A stretch of 64,000 nucleotides of DNA from Gentiana macrophylla (Eukaryota > Streptophyta > Magnoliopsida > Gentianales > Gentianaceae). Below the pieces are notes generated by a model. That model searched no databases. It saw only the letters and a list, made by a program, of their open reading frames with translations, and was not told where the DNA came from. This document shows, piece after piece, positions 1 through 11,975 of this stretch. Position numbers and translations under genes: made by a program. Position 1 is the first letter of the stretch. Each line of letters begins with the position of its first letter. The stretch is taken from NCBI GenBank assembly GCA_026214975.1, contig CM047817.1, positions 62,218,407-62,282,406 on the forward strand. The letters are read 5' to 3'.

Positions 1-655
1 AAATTCATCCGTTGGCTATTTAGTTCTCAGAATCATCCTTGATTCTGGCTTGATTTAATCTTCCTGGATTTTGGTGATCCGGATTTCCTTCAAACGGTCA
101 TCATAAAATCCGTCCTTGATTGATTCTGCATTATTGCTTGATCTTCGATTTAATTATATTGTAGATATCATAAGTATCCGATTTGACTTACTTGGCTGTT
201 CTGATCATTACTTCACCATTGAGAAACTCTTCACCATCATTCCTTTAGTCAGCTGGTAGAACTTTCTCTTAGCCGGTTTGCTGTTTTCCTTCTTCATTGA
301 TTCCTGATGTCCAATGTATATTTGTACTTCACTGATCCTTGATTTGTGAGATCAGTGTACACCATATGAAAAGAATAGATTCCATCACTTGTAAAAGGTC
401 ATAGACTTACCCAAGGTCATCACAGACTTCCCTGGTTGTAAATCAGTCCATAGGTCTTCACTTTACTGAGTTGGTTCTTTGGCTGTCTTCACTGAGCTGC
501 TCCAAAGTTTTTACTGAGCCGTCCTACCGGTCTATTATAGTGCTCATCTGACTGAACTTATACAACATGCCAGATTTCTAAGTAAAGCCTATGCAAACAT
601 TACTGCTCTTTTAGGCTTATTTCAGGCTTGCTATAACAAATAGTATATGTAGATG

Positions 656-658
<3 letters not shown>
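1..658. other. Unassigned noncoding stretch
   Basis: AT-rich sequence with no recognisable coding frame, LTR terminus or RNA gene. Short words such as 'gatccttgattt' recur loosely, but I see no ordered repeat. It could be decayed transposon or intergenic DNA. Confidence 0.4.

Positions 659-732
<74 letters not shown>
659..732. repeat. (AT)n microsatellite
   Basis: An uninterrupted run of about 37 AT units, bordered by 'atgtatgt' on both sides. The open frame across it (repeating Tyr-Ile) is low complexity, not a gene. Such runs are length-polymorphic and prone to assembly error. Confidence 0.95.
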
Positions 733-737
<5 letters not shown>

Positions 738-882
738 AATATGAATTATTACATGGATGTGTATGTATACATTATGAATATATAATAGGAAAAATTAAGT
801 ATAAATCCACCTTTATTACGAAATTAATCTTTAATCCACACTCCGCTTTTTAGTAGCAATAAGGACAAAATAATTTGGTTCT

Positions 883-2593
883 TGATGACGGTCAAATTAT
901 ACCCATAAAAGTCATCAACGTTATCCTTAAATCGAGCATAATAATATATATATTTTACATTAAATCACATGTTTATAATGTTTATTTAATGTTATGTGAT
1001 TTATAGAATATAATTTGGTATTTATCTATCTTTATTATTTAAATACGATTTACTGTGTGATAATTATTGATTTTATAGATTACGGTGAATCGGAGGATAT
1101 CTACCAACGAAGGAAGTAAATCTCAAGATAAATCGGAGCGGAATCGGATTGCATTAAAGATAAATATCGAAGCAGCACGAAAAGTGGAGTGTGGAACAAG
1201 AAAAGCCAGCGAGCCAATCAGAAGTTGATGGACTTGCTGGCAGCGAGATAGGGGCTCGCTGGGAGCGAGCTGGGCAAAATCAACGGATCGGCTCGGAGTT
1301 ATCTCGATGCGTTATTAGGGTTTAAGAAACGTAAATTAGGTCGGCTGGAGTTTATCCTAAGTCGGTTTTCCAAGCCTATATATACTTATTTCATTGTATC
1401 ACTTTGTACACTCTTAATATCACTTTTCATAACACAAATCCTCAGTTTCTCAGAGCAGTTTTTAATACAAGTTTAGCAGTAATTATGTGAGTTCTTGTAT
1501 TTATTTGTTCTTTGTTCTTTGTAATTAAGTCCCCCCAATTATTGTTTATCGTTTGAGGTTGTTCGTTCTTCACCAGACGATGTAGATCTAAGGATACGAT
1601 ATGAGGCAGTGGGGATTTCTTGTCTATAAGGATCCACACGCCCAGATCTGTTATCCGGTGACCTACAGATGACTTTGGTATGATCGACAATCGTGTTTTT
1701 AGTAGATCTATATAATGGCTTTATGAATCTCTATTTTCTCCGTTACGTATGTAGAAACGCTAAGATTTAGGTTTTCGCCGTGTCAATCTAGCCACGTCTT
1801 TATGGTGTGATTGTCCACCTAGAATTTCTTCTCTTAGTAGGTATGGATACGGCTACGTTGCTCGTCTGTTTTAATTAGCGTATGATTAGAAAATACCAAT
1901 ATAGGACTCCTAGGTCGGCTCATGAATTGATCTTCCGGGACTTTCAGCGAGATCTAGATCTGCTTACAGACATTAGGAATTGAGCTCACCTAGTTATACG
2001 TACATCGTAGATTAACATGATACCTAAAAAGTTAGTGTTAATAGGACAGAGACTGATGCGATCACTTAGGAAGTACGCCTAACCTTAGGAATGTTGCCTA
2101 GGTGAGGAATATGGTTAATATCGGCATCCCTAGTTTTGTAAGCGTGTGAGTTATATGAGATGGAGGCCTGCGAAGCGAAGTCACGTAATGTAGCACAGTG
2201 ATCTAGATGGCCTAACCGGAGCTAGATCTAGTTTAAGGGATGACTCTCGTAGCCAATATAAAAGAAATACGGATTGGATTAATAGCTGTCGAGTCTAGCT
2301 TAGTTATATAGAATCTCTAGATCCAAAAGATAACAAAATAATTGGGGAGGTTAATTACGTTGTTTATGTGTTGTGTCGAGTCGAGTCCTTTATCTTTCTT
2401 GTCTTTCGTTGGTCATAGACCGCTTTGTGTCCTTGACATGGATGATTAATTATTTGTATATAAATGACCCACAATTGGTTCCCTGTGGGATCGACCTTGA
2501 TTCGCTATAGCTATACTACGATGGACCTAGTCCTCTTGCTAGAATTGGTTTATGGTGGTCAAGTATTTTATTATCACTTGATCTATGTCATCA
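883..2593 (+). repeat. 5' LTR of the 883-9019 element
   Basis: 1711 bp, beginning TG and ending CA. It aligns along its length with 4946-6650 and 7317-9019. Around 1208-1275 it has GC-rich words of the type 'gctcgctgggagcgagct', echoed in the interior near 2750-2790. Confidence 0.9.
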
Positions 2594-2599
2594 AGTTTT

Positions 2600-2617
2600 T
2601 GGCGCCGTTGCCGGGGA
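2600..2617 (+). other. Primer binding site, tRNA-Asp type
   Basis: TGGCGCCGTTGCCGGGGA, starting 6 bases after the LTR end, is complementary to the 3' end of plant tRNA-Asp(GUC). This primer is typical of Athila elements and unlike the initiator-Met primer of the Copia elements elsewhere in the window. Confidence 0.85.
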
Positions 2618-4940
2618 GCCAACGGTCAATTTTATATATAAATAATGTTTTATTCATGTTAAGTTTTCTGTTATAGAGTTTGTTTTTACGTTTTTGAGTC
2701 CCTCTGGTTGTCTATAAGTTGTGAAAATTCCAGATTCTGGAGAGCCTGGTTCGCTCCCAGCGAGGGTATCACTCGCTTCCAGCGAGCCAGTCACTTTCTC
2801 TAGGATTTCGTGTGTCTGTTTATCTCTGTATGTTTAATCCGTAGGTCTGATAGCAGCATGGGAAACCATGTTAAAGTCAGTCTATGGTCTCTTTGTTTTT
2901 TGTTTTTCTTTTGTTTGCAGAAACCAGGGAAACAATAATCCGAGTCAGTAATTTTTCACAGGCGCTGAGAAAATAACCCAACAACATGTGGAGCTACGAA
3001 TCTATGATGGGAAAAGCAATGGAAGCAACACCTTTAAAGCACCAAGATGGCTCCGAGAAAATAAATATTAAAAGGTTTGAATTATTCGTGGTACAATGTT
3101 GAAGGCAAGGTACTACCCTTTTTGCTTATGTTTTACTATCTTTTGGTTTTTTGAACATAAGTTAGTCTTTACATGAACCTGAGTATGAATCTTAGCCCGG
3201 AGTTGGTTTGTAAGATTAATTTTATTAGTGTGGAAGGTTCTGCCCCAAATCTGTCTCATCTAAAGGGTGTAGGGAAACATGTAGTCGTTGAAAGGAAGCA
3301 GTGAATAAAGAGTTCCTCGTAGCTCTGTTAAAATCTCTTTGTCCTATGCATGAGATTTCTTCTACTGGCCATGGGAGCAAAAATTTGTGTAGTTTTAAGA
3401 ATTCGGAATCTAAAGAAGACGTTGAGCTTTGAGAGAGCATAATGAAGCAGCATAATAGAGGATGTGATTAAAATGGGTCCCTAGGACTAAATCTCCCTAG
3501 AATTCACTAGTTCCTAAAACAAGAGCCGAGGTAAGAACTTTGTATAAATGGTATGGATAGATGTCGTTTCCTAGGTCTCACAACCAAGGGAAGGGTATTA
3601 ATCCACAAAAGCGACGAGCCCAACTCTTATAGTGCTCAAAGGGTTAAAGTCTAGCGAGCTATGAAGGATGACTGACAAGGATACTTTTTTTGGAAAGTCG
3701 AGCTGAGGACTTTAAACTTAGAACTACTTCTTAAAACCCTTAGGATTTTTTTTAGTTTTTTAGGTTTTGTTTTCTTTGAGTCAAATAAGAAGTAACGTGA
3801 CATGTGTTGAGGTTTTTTATTTGCCGTGTTCTGATGGCCATTAGGCTAAGGATGTGCAAATTTTTTTTACTCAATATAGGACACGTGAAATAGAGTTTCT
3901 TAGGAGAGTCGATAAATTGCTAAAGAAAAGGAAATTTAGCAATCAACCTTAATATGTAAGCATTAAGAGAACTTGAGAATTTCTGAAAATGTAACAGATA
4001 ATGATTGGTGCGAACAAGAACGTTTTTTGGTCAACTCCCAAAACTTTTTAGAATGGCGATCCGAGTGAAAATCCAAAGTTGTGTGCAATTCGTTCTGCAA
4101 CTACCATTATCCTTTCCTTTATACCTTTTCACCCTTCAACCTTTTCTATCCTCTCACCAATCTGCCCCAACAGTTCATATTTCTAACCATTCTTTCATCC
4201 CCTCTCTTTCTTTCCATCTATTTCACTCTCCCACCCTACCCAATCCCTTAAACAATACCTACCCAAACCCAATTCCTTAACCAATTTTCAACCACCCAAA
4301 ACAAAATTTCTTACCCACCCTTTATCTTTTCTTACCATCCTTATATATCTTTTTCTAAACCCATCATACTCTCAACCTCCATTTTGTTTACAAAATACCC
4401 TTGTGTTGCGGAGTTAGAAATATTGCTAAGTTTTAATGATTATCTTTAATCATTTTGGTTTTCATGATCCTAGCTGGGGTAAGTGTAGCTCTGAACCTAG
4501 CTAGATTTAATAAGTTTTTGGTTCGATCGAAATACAACTTCTCTTTCTACAGGAAGATTTCAATTTCGCAATTTTTCTGACCCTTCCGGCACATATAGAT
4601 GATAAGTTTTGTTCTAAAATATCACACCGATCCGACCTTGTTGATGACGTTGAGACCTCCCACGTGCTAAATTGGGTTATTAGTAATTTCGAGGAGTAGC
4701 TACATCTCCCTAAGTTGTTGATATCCAATCCAAGCGAGAAGTTTCTGCGCTAAGTATTTGATTTTATCTTTAGCCAATAGGTCACATTCAATCTGTTATA
4801 CCTTACAAAGTTTCTCTTTTACACTGGATTGAATACATGGTTGATCCAGTCAACCTCGTGTTTTCCCACATGGGGTAATGCTTTTTGATCTTCATCTTCT
4901 CCATCCGGTTTTAAGAATATTTAAGCGGTGAAATTATGTG
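2618..4940 (+). other. Internal noncoding region, left part
   Basis: No retroviral protein domain in any frame. Pyrimidine-rich tracts (about 4080-4330) give open frames of biased composition that I do not accept as genes. It ends at TACAT, the target site of the solo LTR. Confidence 0.6.
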
Positions 4941-4945
4941 TACAT

Positions 4946-6650
4946 TGATGACGGTCAAATTATACCCGTAAAAGTCATCAACGTTGACCTTAAATCGAGA
5001 CTAATAATATATATTTTGTGATAAATCGCATGTTTATATGTATTATTTAATGTTATGTGATTTATATTATATAATTTGGTATTTATCCATTTATAAGATA
5101 TAATTTGGTATTTATCCGTTTTTATTATATTTATCCGTTTTATTTAAATATGATTTATTTTGGGATAAATATCTATTTTGCAGATTTGGATAATTTTGGA
5201 GGATAAATACAAATGGAAGAATTAAATCTCAAGATAAATCAAAAGAAAGTCAAGATAAAGATCGGATAAGCACGAAAAGAGTAGTAAGGCAATCCAAGAT
5301 TGGCGCCAATAGGGGACGCACCAGGGGGGAGGGGGGCGCATTTTGCTTTTTCCCGGAGATCGGCCAGGAGTTATCTCTTATTTGTTTTGATATTTTGAAG
5401 TACATCTCTTAATTAGCTTGAGCCCCTATAAATAAAGGCATGTCATACACGCCATACACACTCTACACGACCATATACACTTTTCAGTTTATAATAAAAT
5501 CCTCAGTTTTTCTTAGAGCAGTTTTTATGCAAGTTCTGCAATAATGTAAGTTCTTGTATTTATTTGTTCTTAGTTCTTTGTAATTAAGTCCCCAATTATT
5601 ATTTATCATTTGAGGTTGTTCGTTCTTCACCAGACGATGTAGATCTAAGGATATGATATGAGGCAGTGGGGATTCCTTGTCTATAAGGATCCACACGCCC
5701 AGATCTGTTATCCGGTGACCTATAGATGACTTTGGTATGATCGACAACCGTGTTTTTAGTAGATCTATATAATTGCTTTATGAATCTCTATTTTCTCCGT
5801 TACGTATGTAGAAACGCTAAGATTTAGGTTTTACGCCACGTCGATCTAGCCACGTCTTTATGGTGTTATTGTCCATTTAGAATTTCTTATCTTAGTAGGT
5901 ATGGCTACAAACTCGTTGCTCGTCTGCTTTTAATTAGCGTATTATTAGGAAATACCAAAGATAGGACTCTAGGTCGGCTCATGAATTGATCTTCCGGGAC
6001 TTTCAGCGAGATCTAGATCCATTACAGATTAGGGAATTGTGCACACCTAGTTATACGTACATCGTAGATTAACATGATACCTAAAAGTTAGTGTTAATGG
6101 GACGGAGACGATGCGATCGCTTAGGAAGTGCGCCTTGAACAAAGGAATGTTGCCTAGGTGAGGAATACGGTTAATATCGGCATCCCTAGTTTTTAAAGCG
6201 TCACGAGTCATATGAGATGGAGGCCGAAAAAGCGAAGTCACGTGATGTAGCATAGTGATCTGGATGGCCTACCCGGGCTAGATCTAGTTTGGGGATGACT
6301 CCGTAGCCAATATAAAAGAAATACGAACTTGGTTAATAGTTGTCGAGTATCGCTTAATTATATAGAATCTCTGATCCAAACGATAACATGTTAATTGGGG
6401 AGGTTAATTACGTTGTTTATGTGTTGTGTCGGGTCGTGTCCTTTACTTTTTCTTGTCTTTTGTTGGTCGTAGACCGCCTTTATGTGCTTTCGGCATGAAT
6501 GATTAATTGTTTATATATAAATGATCCACAATTGGTTCCTGTGGGATCGACCTTGATTCGCTTATAGCTATACTACGATGGACTGAGTCCTCTTGCTAGT
6601 ATTGGTTTATGGTGGTCAAGTATTTTATTATCACTTGATCTACGTCATCA
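4946..6650 (+). repeat. Solo LTR of the same family, inserted in the element interior
   Basis: 1705 bp, TG to CA, flanked by TACAT at 4941-4945 and 6651-6655. A lone LTR with its own target duplication indicates insertion of a full element followed by recombination between its two LTRs. It differs from both host LTRs by several indels, for example near 5270-5480. Confidence 0.92.
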
Positions 6651-6655
6651 TACAT

Positions 6656-7316
6656 TGCGTAGATGATTGGTTATGTACACTTAGTGTCGATATTTATCTG
6701 CTGATGTATTCCTATCTTCTAGCCATCAAAGCGGAGTAATAAGCTTGAGAATTATCTGTGTTTTGACAATGCGTTAAACACTGGGCATGTAGTAACGTTA
6801 CCAAAGTAGTCCCGCGCTTGTGGTAATATTCAATGCTATTGACTAATCCGTGAGAGGAGGATTCTTGCAATGCATACTTTACTTTTAAAGCAAGTTTCTT
6901 TCTTGATAGGTGTTAATGCTTGAAATTATGAAAATGCAAAGAAATTCAAATTTTTAAGAGGCTTTGAGTATTTCTCGGTCTCCGAGTCCAAAAACCTTAT
7001 GGATGACGGTCTTGCTTATTGCACCATGTCTTTACCCATTGCGAGGCTTAAGAAGTGGGAATGCTGATGTTGGTAGGTTAAGACTGCGAAGTTAGCATAA
7101 ACTTTAATCTTGACACGAATATATAAAACTGAATGCACATGCACACATCACTTCGATTCATAGTGAGTAGTGAATAATGGATACCTTATGAGCATGACTG
7201 GAAAAAGTTGACTCGGGTTTCTTGTGTAAGTATTATTTGACCAAGGAAAATGTTATCTTGGGGAATGACTTATTGATGCTTTGTTCGGGATGATCAAAGT
7301 CTAAGTGGGGGGTAGT
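6656..7316 (+). other. Internal noncoding region, right part, ending in the polypurine tract
   Basis: Noncoding tail of the 883-9019 element. The tract AAGTGGGGGG at 7303-7312 sits just before the 3' LTR and would prime plus-strand synthesis. No coding frame is recognisable. Confidence 0.7.
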
Positions 7317-9019
7317 TGATGACGGTCAAATTATACCCATAAAAGTCATCAACGTTATCCCTAAATCGAGGATAATAATATATATTTTATATTAAATCAC
7401 ATGTTTATAATGTTTATTTAATGTTATGTGATTTATAGAATATAATTTGGTATTTATCTATCTTTATTATTTAAATACGATTTACTGTGTGATAATTATT
7501 GATTTTATAGATTTCGGTGAATCGGATGATATCTACCAACGAAGGAAGTAAATCTCAGGATAAATCGGAGCGGAATCGGATTGCATTAAAGATAAATATC
7601 GAAGCAGCACGAAAAGTGGAGTGTGGAACAAGAAAAGCCAGCGAGCCAATCCGATGTTGATGGACTCATTGGCGCAATGAGATAGGCTCATTGGGAGCGA
7701 GCTGGGCAAAATCAACGGATCGGCTCGGAGTTATCTCGACTCGTTATTAGGGTTTAGGAAACGTAAATTAGGTCGGCTGGAGTTTATCCTAAGTCGGTTT
7801 TCCAAGCCTATATACTTATTTCATTGTATCACTTTGTACACTATTAATATCACTTTTCATAACACAAATCCTCAGTTTCTCAGAGCAGTTTTTAATACAA
7901 GTTCATCAGTAATTATGTGAGTTCTTGTATTTATTTGTTCTTTGTTCTTTGTAATTAAGTCCCCCCAATTATTGTTTATCGTTTGAAGTTGTTCGTTCTT
8001 CACTGAGGCGGTGTAGATCTAAGGATACGATATGAGGCGTGGGGATTTCTTGTCTATAAGGATCCACTCGCCCAGATCTCATTATCCGGTGACCTCTGAT
8101 GACTTTGGTATGATCGACAATCGTGTTTTAGTAGATCTATATAATGGCTTTATGAATCTCTATTTTCTCCGTTACGTATGTAGAAACGCTTAAGATTTAG
8201 GTTTTCGCGCGTCAATCTAGCCACGTCTTTTATGGTGTGATTGTCCACCTAGAATTTCTTGTCTTAGTAGGTATGGCTACGCTACGTTGCTCGTCTGTTT
8301 TAATTAGCGTATGATTAGAAAATACCAATATAGGACTCTAGGTTCGGCTCATGAATTGATCTTCCGGGACTTTCAAATGAGATCTAGATACTGCTCATTA
8401 GGGAATTGAGCTCACCTAGTTATACGTACATCGAAGATTAACATGATACCTAAAAAGTTAGTGTTAATGGGACAGAGACTGATGCGATCACTTAGGAAGT
8501 ACGCCTAACCACATGAATGTTGCTTAGGTGAGGAATACGGTTAAAATCGGCATCCCTAGTTTTGTAAGCGTGCGAGTTATATGAGATGGAGGCCTGCGAA
8601 GCGAAGTCACGTAATGTAGCACAGTGATCTAGATGGCCTAACCGGAGCTAGATCTAGTTTAGGGGATGACTCCCGTAGCCAATATAAAAGAAATACGGAT
8701 TGGATTAATAGTTGTCGAGTCTAGCTTAGTTATATAGAATCTCTAGATCCAAATGATAACATAATAATTGGGGAGGTTAATTACGTTGTTTATGTGTTGT
8801 GTCGAGTCGAGTCCTTTATCTTTCTTGTCTTTCGTTGGTCGTAGACCGCTTTGTGTCCTTGACATGGATGATTAATTGTTTGTATATAAATGACCCACAA
8901 TTGGTTCCCTGTGGGATCGACCTTGATTTGCTATAGCTATACTACGATGGACCTAATCCTCTTGCTAGTATTGGTTTATGGTGGTCAAGTATTTTATTAT
9001 CACTTGATCTACGTCATCA
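7317..9019 (+). repeat. 3' LTR of the 883-9019 element
   Basis: 1703 bp, TG to CA, followed by target duplication GTTCT. Colinear with the 5' LTR, with scattered substitutions and small indels. Several places where the 5' LTR has AGCG or CGCT read AATG or CATT here (about 7672, 7687 and 8375). Confidence 0.9.
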
Positions 9020-9024
9020 GTTCT

Positions 9025-10670
9025 GCTAAATTACCCCTAATATCACAGATCTTAATCTGAAAGCTAAAAACACTTTTTTTGCACACTATTTTTCTGCAGC
9101 TTCATTGGCAAATCAGAGCTTACCAGAGGTTTTGCTGAGCTAACATTCAACACCGAGCAAGACGTGTACGATAAAAGACATGACGGAAAGTGATTGATCA
9201 TCTATTCAGGCGTTCCTCTGCACAACCTTCCGTCGTGTGTGAATCAAATGACAATGACTTTTCTGGAATCAAGCAGCTATCCACCACTTGGAAGAATTTT
9301 CATATTGTCTTCTTCGAGAACACTATGGCTGATTATCAAGTTGAAAATTGCAAGGATTTTTTTTTATCTTAGTTGAAACAGGAAGACTCGAGGCCGAGGC
9401 TCAAAAGAAGGTGAGATTACTTTTATTAATTTGGATTGTTTCCGTTAATTAAACCAAGGAAAAAAATAAAGGAGTAAGTAAGAATTTATTTAGTCTTTGG
9501 TTCTGAGTTTTTCAGTTCACTTTCCAGCTTTCTTGATTGTTGAGATTCCGTATGCTATTCAATAGTTCTTTTCAAGTTTATTTTGCAGCTTGTATCACTA
9601 TTGGATAAAATAGTTGCATTAGATAGATATAGATAAGCTTTGGGCTGGGAAGTTCATATGAAATTAACCTAAGAAGATTATGAAGAAGAGGAGGTTGTCT
9701 GACAAAGACGCTGAAATTGTCTTTGAATGACATCTAAAATTGTATTGAAAATTCAGGATTCTGGGATACAAATGGACAAGATAAACAACCTAGAAACATT
9801 TAAGTATCATAGAATATGGATATAATATTTACCGAAGCAGGTATTCTTATTGGTACCAATAGTTCCATGAATATGAGATGTGGCTTTCTTGGACAATAGA
9901 ATTATTTTGGGTTTAACAAGCTAACTAGCACACAAATCCAACAAGTAAAAAGTCTTGATGGTTTATGTAGATTGGGCTAGATCCCCAGTTGTAAGATCAG
10001 GGTCATTATGCATCAAATTGATGTGCTTTTGATGATGATTAATGGAGTAGAGTTCTTAGAATTGAAATGAACCTAAATTTGATTAAACGTGCTAGAGATG
10101 TGAACGAGCTGAACTGAGAAAATGGGATGAGCTCAATGCTCTTAAATGAACAAGAAATCATCTTGTAAAGCTAAGTACTCACTCTAAATCTATCTTTGTT
10201 TTCTTGTTATGTTTCAAGCATGCTTATATGATGGATAAACAAATGAAGCTGAGCTGAAAATTGATGAAGTAAGATTCTTTGTGATTGAGCTGATTTGTGA
10301 GTTTATACGGCTGATTTTAATGTTATATATTGAGATAATTGATTGAATTTGTGACATATGTATGCCTTGAAGTAGTCCCTTGAATTGATCCTTAAATGAG
10401 CCTTATATGAGCCAGATATTGAGTTATTTTGAGGTTGTTCTTAAGTCGGTCTTCGGATGATGTTCCTAAATGGTGTAATGCCTTAAGTGTGTTGTTCACT
10501 TGGTTCATATCATTAAGATTTCGAATACAATAGTTTTGGGGGTGTTACTTTTATTGATCTTGTGTTCTTGATACTCATTCATCGATCTTGTGTTACTATT
10601 CTTGTATTCAGACATTATTGTGTTCTCGATACATGAGCTCATTCCCTAATTTTTAATACAAAATGCTGTT
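9025..10670. other. Unassigned sequence, possibly decayed genic DNA
   Basis: No LTR terminus or transposase is visible. Around 9100-9410 base composition rises toward coding-like values and two overlapping 60-residue frames occur, but neither resembles a family I know. The purine-rich stretch near 9375-9415 ends in a donor-like 'aaggtgag'. It may be old exon material, but I cannot assign it. Confidence 0.3.
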
Positions 10671-10674
10671 CAAT

Positions 10675-10872
10675 GTTGAAGCAATTGAAGTGAATGGAGA
10701 AAATGTTGTTTAATATGGAAGCATTTGAAGTGAATGGAGAAAATGCAGCTCCATTGTCTAAGTTTATGAAGAAAGGCAACAAGTTCAATGGACTTTTGCA
10801 AAGTTCCTAGCCAATTGCTGTAAAAGGATGGGCAGTGTGTTCCCCATTAGAGCTTCCATTTTGAGGGAGTGA
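10675..10872 (+). pseudogene. Glutathione peroxidase-like gene fragment
   Basis: From about 10724 the frame reads EVNGENAAPLSKFMKKG, close to the EVNGxNAAPLYKFLK segment of plant glutathione peroxidases. From about 10777 a different frame reads VQWTFAKFLA, matching the IKWNFTKFLV strand that follows in that family. A short deletion and frame change therefore separate two consecutive pieces. A roughly 40-bp direct duplication (10665-10705 and 10708-10746) repeats the start of the match. The catalytic Cys and WNF upstream segments are absent, so no enzyme can be made. It is either an old pseudogene or a transposon-captured fragment; I see no terminal repeats that decide. Confidence 0.55.
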
Positions 10873-11179
10873 AAAGAGCTTGGAGAATGCTGTACTTGAT
10901 GTTGTTGTAGCTAATAGACTTTTTCTTGGTGCTTTAATTTATTTTCGGAGCTTTCATTTTGTCTTGTTGATGCTGCTTCCCACATGTTGATGGTTTTTTT
11001 GCAGTAGGTTAGACAAGTACTATATGCTTATTATAACCATATTTTTGCATTCTAGAAACTACTAGTATTATATTTAAATGTTTTAGATTAAACGTGATGC
11101 TATTGAACCTTGAACTACATCTGTTACTGTTACTGTGTTACTGATACTGTGTTACTATTACTGTGTTATTGTAAACGCT
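10873..11179. other. Unassigned AT-rich stretch
   Basis: Follows the peroxidase-like fragment. Contains a short irregular 'ctgttactgtgttactgatactgtgttact' type repeat near 11120-11170 and nothing else I recognise. Confidence 0.35.
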
Positions 11180-11490
11180 GCGATTAAATTCGGCTTTCAA
11201 AAATTTCGTCGGAAGGGTATCGTATGAGATCTCAAAATGATGAGAAAAAAATATAAACTTTGGTGAAATTTTTTTGATGATCGATGTTCTAAATAAAAAA
11301 TTACAGTCATTTATAAGAAAAATGCTATGATTAATGCAAATATTTTTCCGTCTTCAAAATTTACATCGGAAGGGTATCGTATGATATCTCAAAATAAAGC
11401 ACAAAATATTAATGAATTTTGGTGAAATTGTTTGGATAATCGAAGTACTAAATCAAAAGTTACGGTTGTTTAAAAAAGAGATCGAATCAG
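11180..11490. repeat. Two tandem copies of a ~157-bp unit
   Basis: CGGAAGGGTATCGTATGA occurs at 11210 and 11367, and the following sequence ('atctcaaaat', 'tttggtgaaatt', 'ctaaat...tta') runs in parallel in both copies with many differences. An old two-copy tandem duplication of unknown origin. Confidence 0.7.
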
Positions 11491-11749
11491 AGAAGGTTTT
11501 TAAATAAAAACACATGACTGTGAAAAAAAAAAAGAAAGAAAGAAGAGAAGAGAAGACGCAACAGCGTTCCGGCTTGTAGCAAAGCAGCAAATTGGTTAGT
11601 ACCCGCGTCCAACATGGAATGATATGGAAGGGTATTTTTGTCCATCTGAATTTTTTTTGTCCTTTGTGCAACTTTTTCAAATTGCGTGTCCTGTTTATTT
11701 ATTTTGTATGAAAAAGTGGATTTTAGGCTCATTCTCTCTTTTCTGAAAG

Positions 11750-11975
11750 GATTTACAGTATTTACTGAAAGTAAGTGCATCAATATTTCTTAACTGGTTC
11801 TTGATTTTACAAACTCAAACATTACATTTTTAATTTTACAAAAGCTATATCATTGTCAACTGCATCAGAATCCCTATTATACGAAATTAAAAAAACTACA
11901 AACCATAAAAATTACAATAATAACAAGATGAAGAAGAAAAAAAAATGTTCCCACACACACACACAAACAGATATA
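11750..11975 (+). repeat. Dispersed repeat, copy 1
   Basis: Matches 47175-47405 in direct orientation: both contain 'gcatcaatatttcttaact', 'attgtcaactgcatcagaat', 'ccctattatac', then an A-rich purine stretch and a CA-rich microsatellite. A short open frame is conserved between copies but is lysine-rich and low in complexity. Probably a small decayed mobile element; no termini identified. Confidence 0.7.

Larger units (their letters stand above)
883..9019 (+). mobile_element. Non-autonomous LTR retrotransposon, tRNA-Asp primed (Athila-like)
   Basis: Two long direct LTRs (883-2593 and 7317-9019) start TGATGACGGTCAAATTATAC and end in GTCATCA. The 5-bp duplication GTTCT lies at 878-882 and 9020-9024. 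A primer site follows the left LTR and a purine tract (AAGTGGGGGG, from 7303) precedes the right LTR, so the element reads on the plus strand. Without the solo LTR at 4946-6650 its interior is only about 3 kb and shows no gag, protease, reverse transcriptase or integrase. The tRNA-Asp site and 1.7-kb LTRs resemble the Athila group of Ty3/gypsy, but with no coding region that placement is inference. It would need proteins from an autonomous relative. Confidence 0.88.

Noticed and set aside
653..853. 66-residue open frame of repeated Tyr-Ile
   Set aside because: It is the translation of an AT dinucleotide repeat; no coding signal.
1442..1690. Open frame conserved between LTR copies (also 5484-5747, minus)
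   Set aside because: Within LTRs and shared because the LTRs are homologous; absent or broken in the third LTR, so not a gene.
4005..4280. 91-residue open frame rich in Ser, Pro and Leu
   Set aside because: Lies in a pyrimidine-rich tract inside a noncoding retrotransposon interior; composition-driven, no family resemblance.
11180..11490. Possible Helitron or MITE made of the 157-bp duplicated unit
   Set aside because: No inverted termini, TC...CTRR ends or target duplication could be identified; left as a plain tandem repeat.
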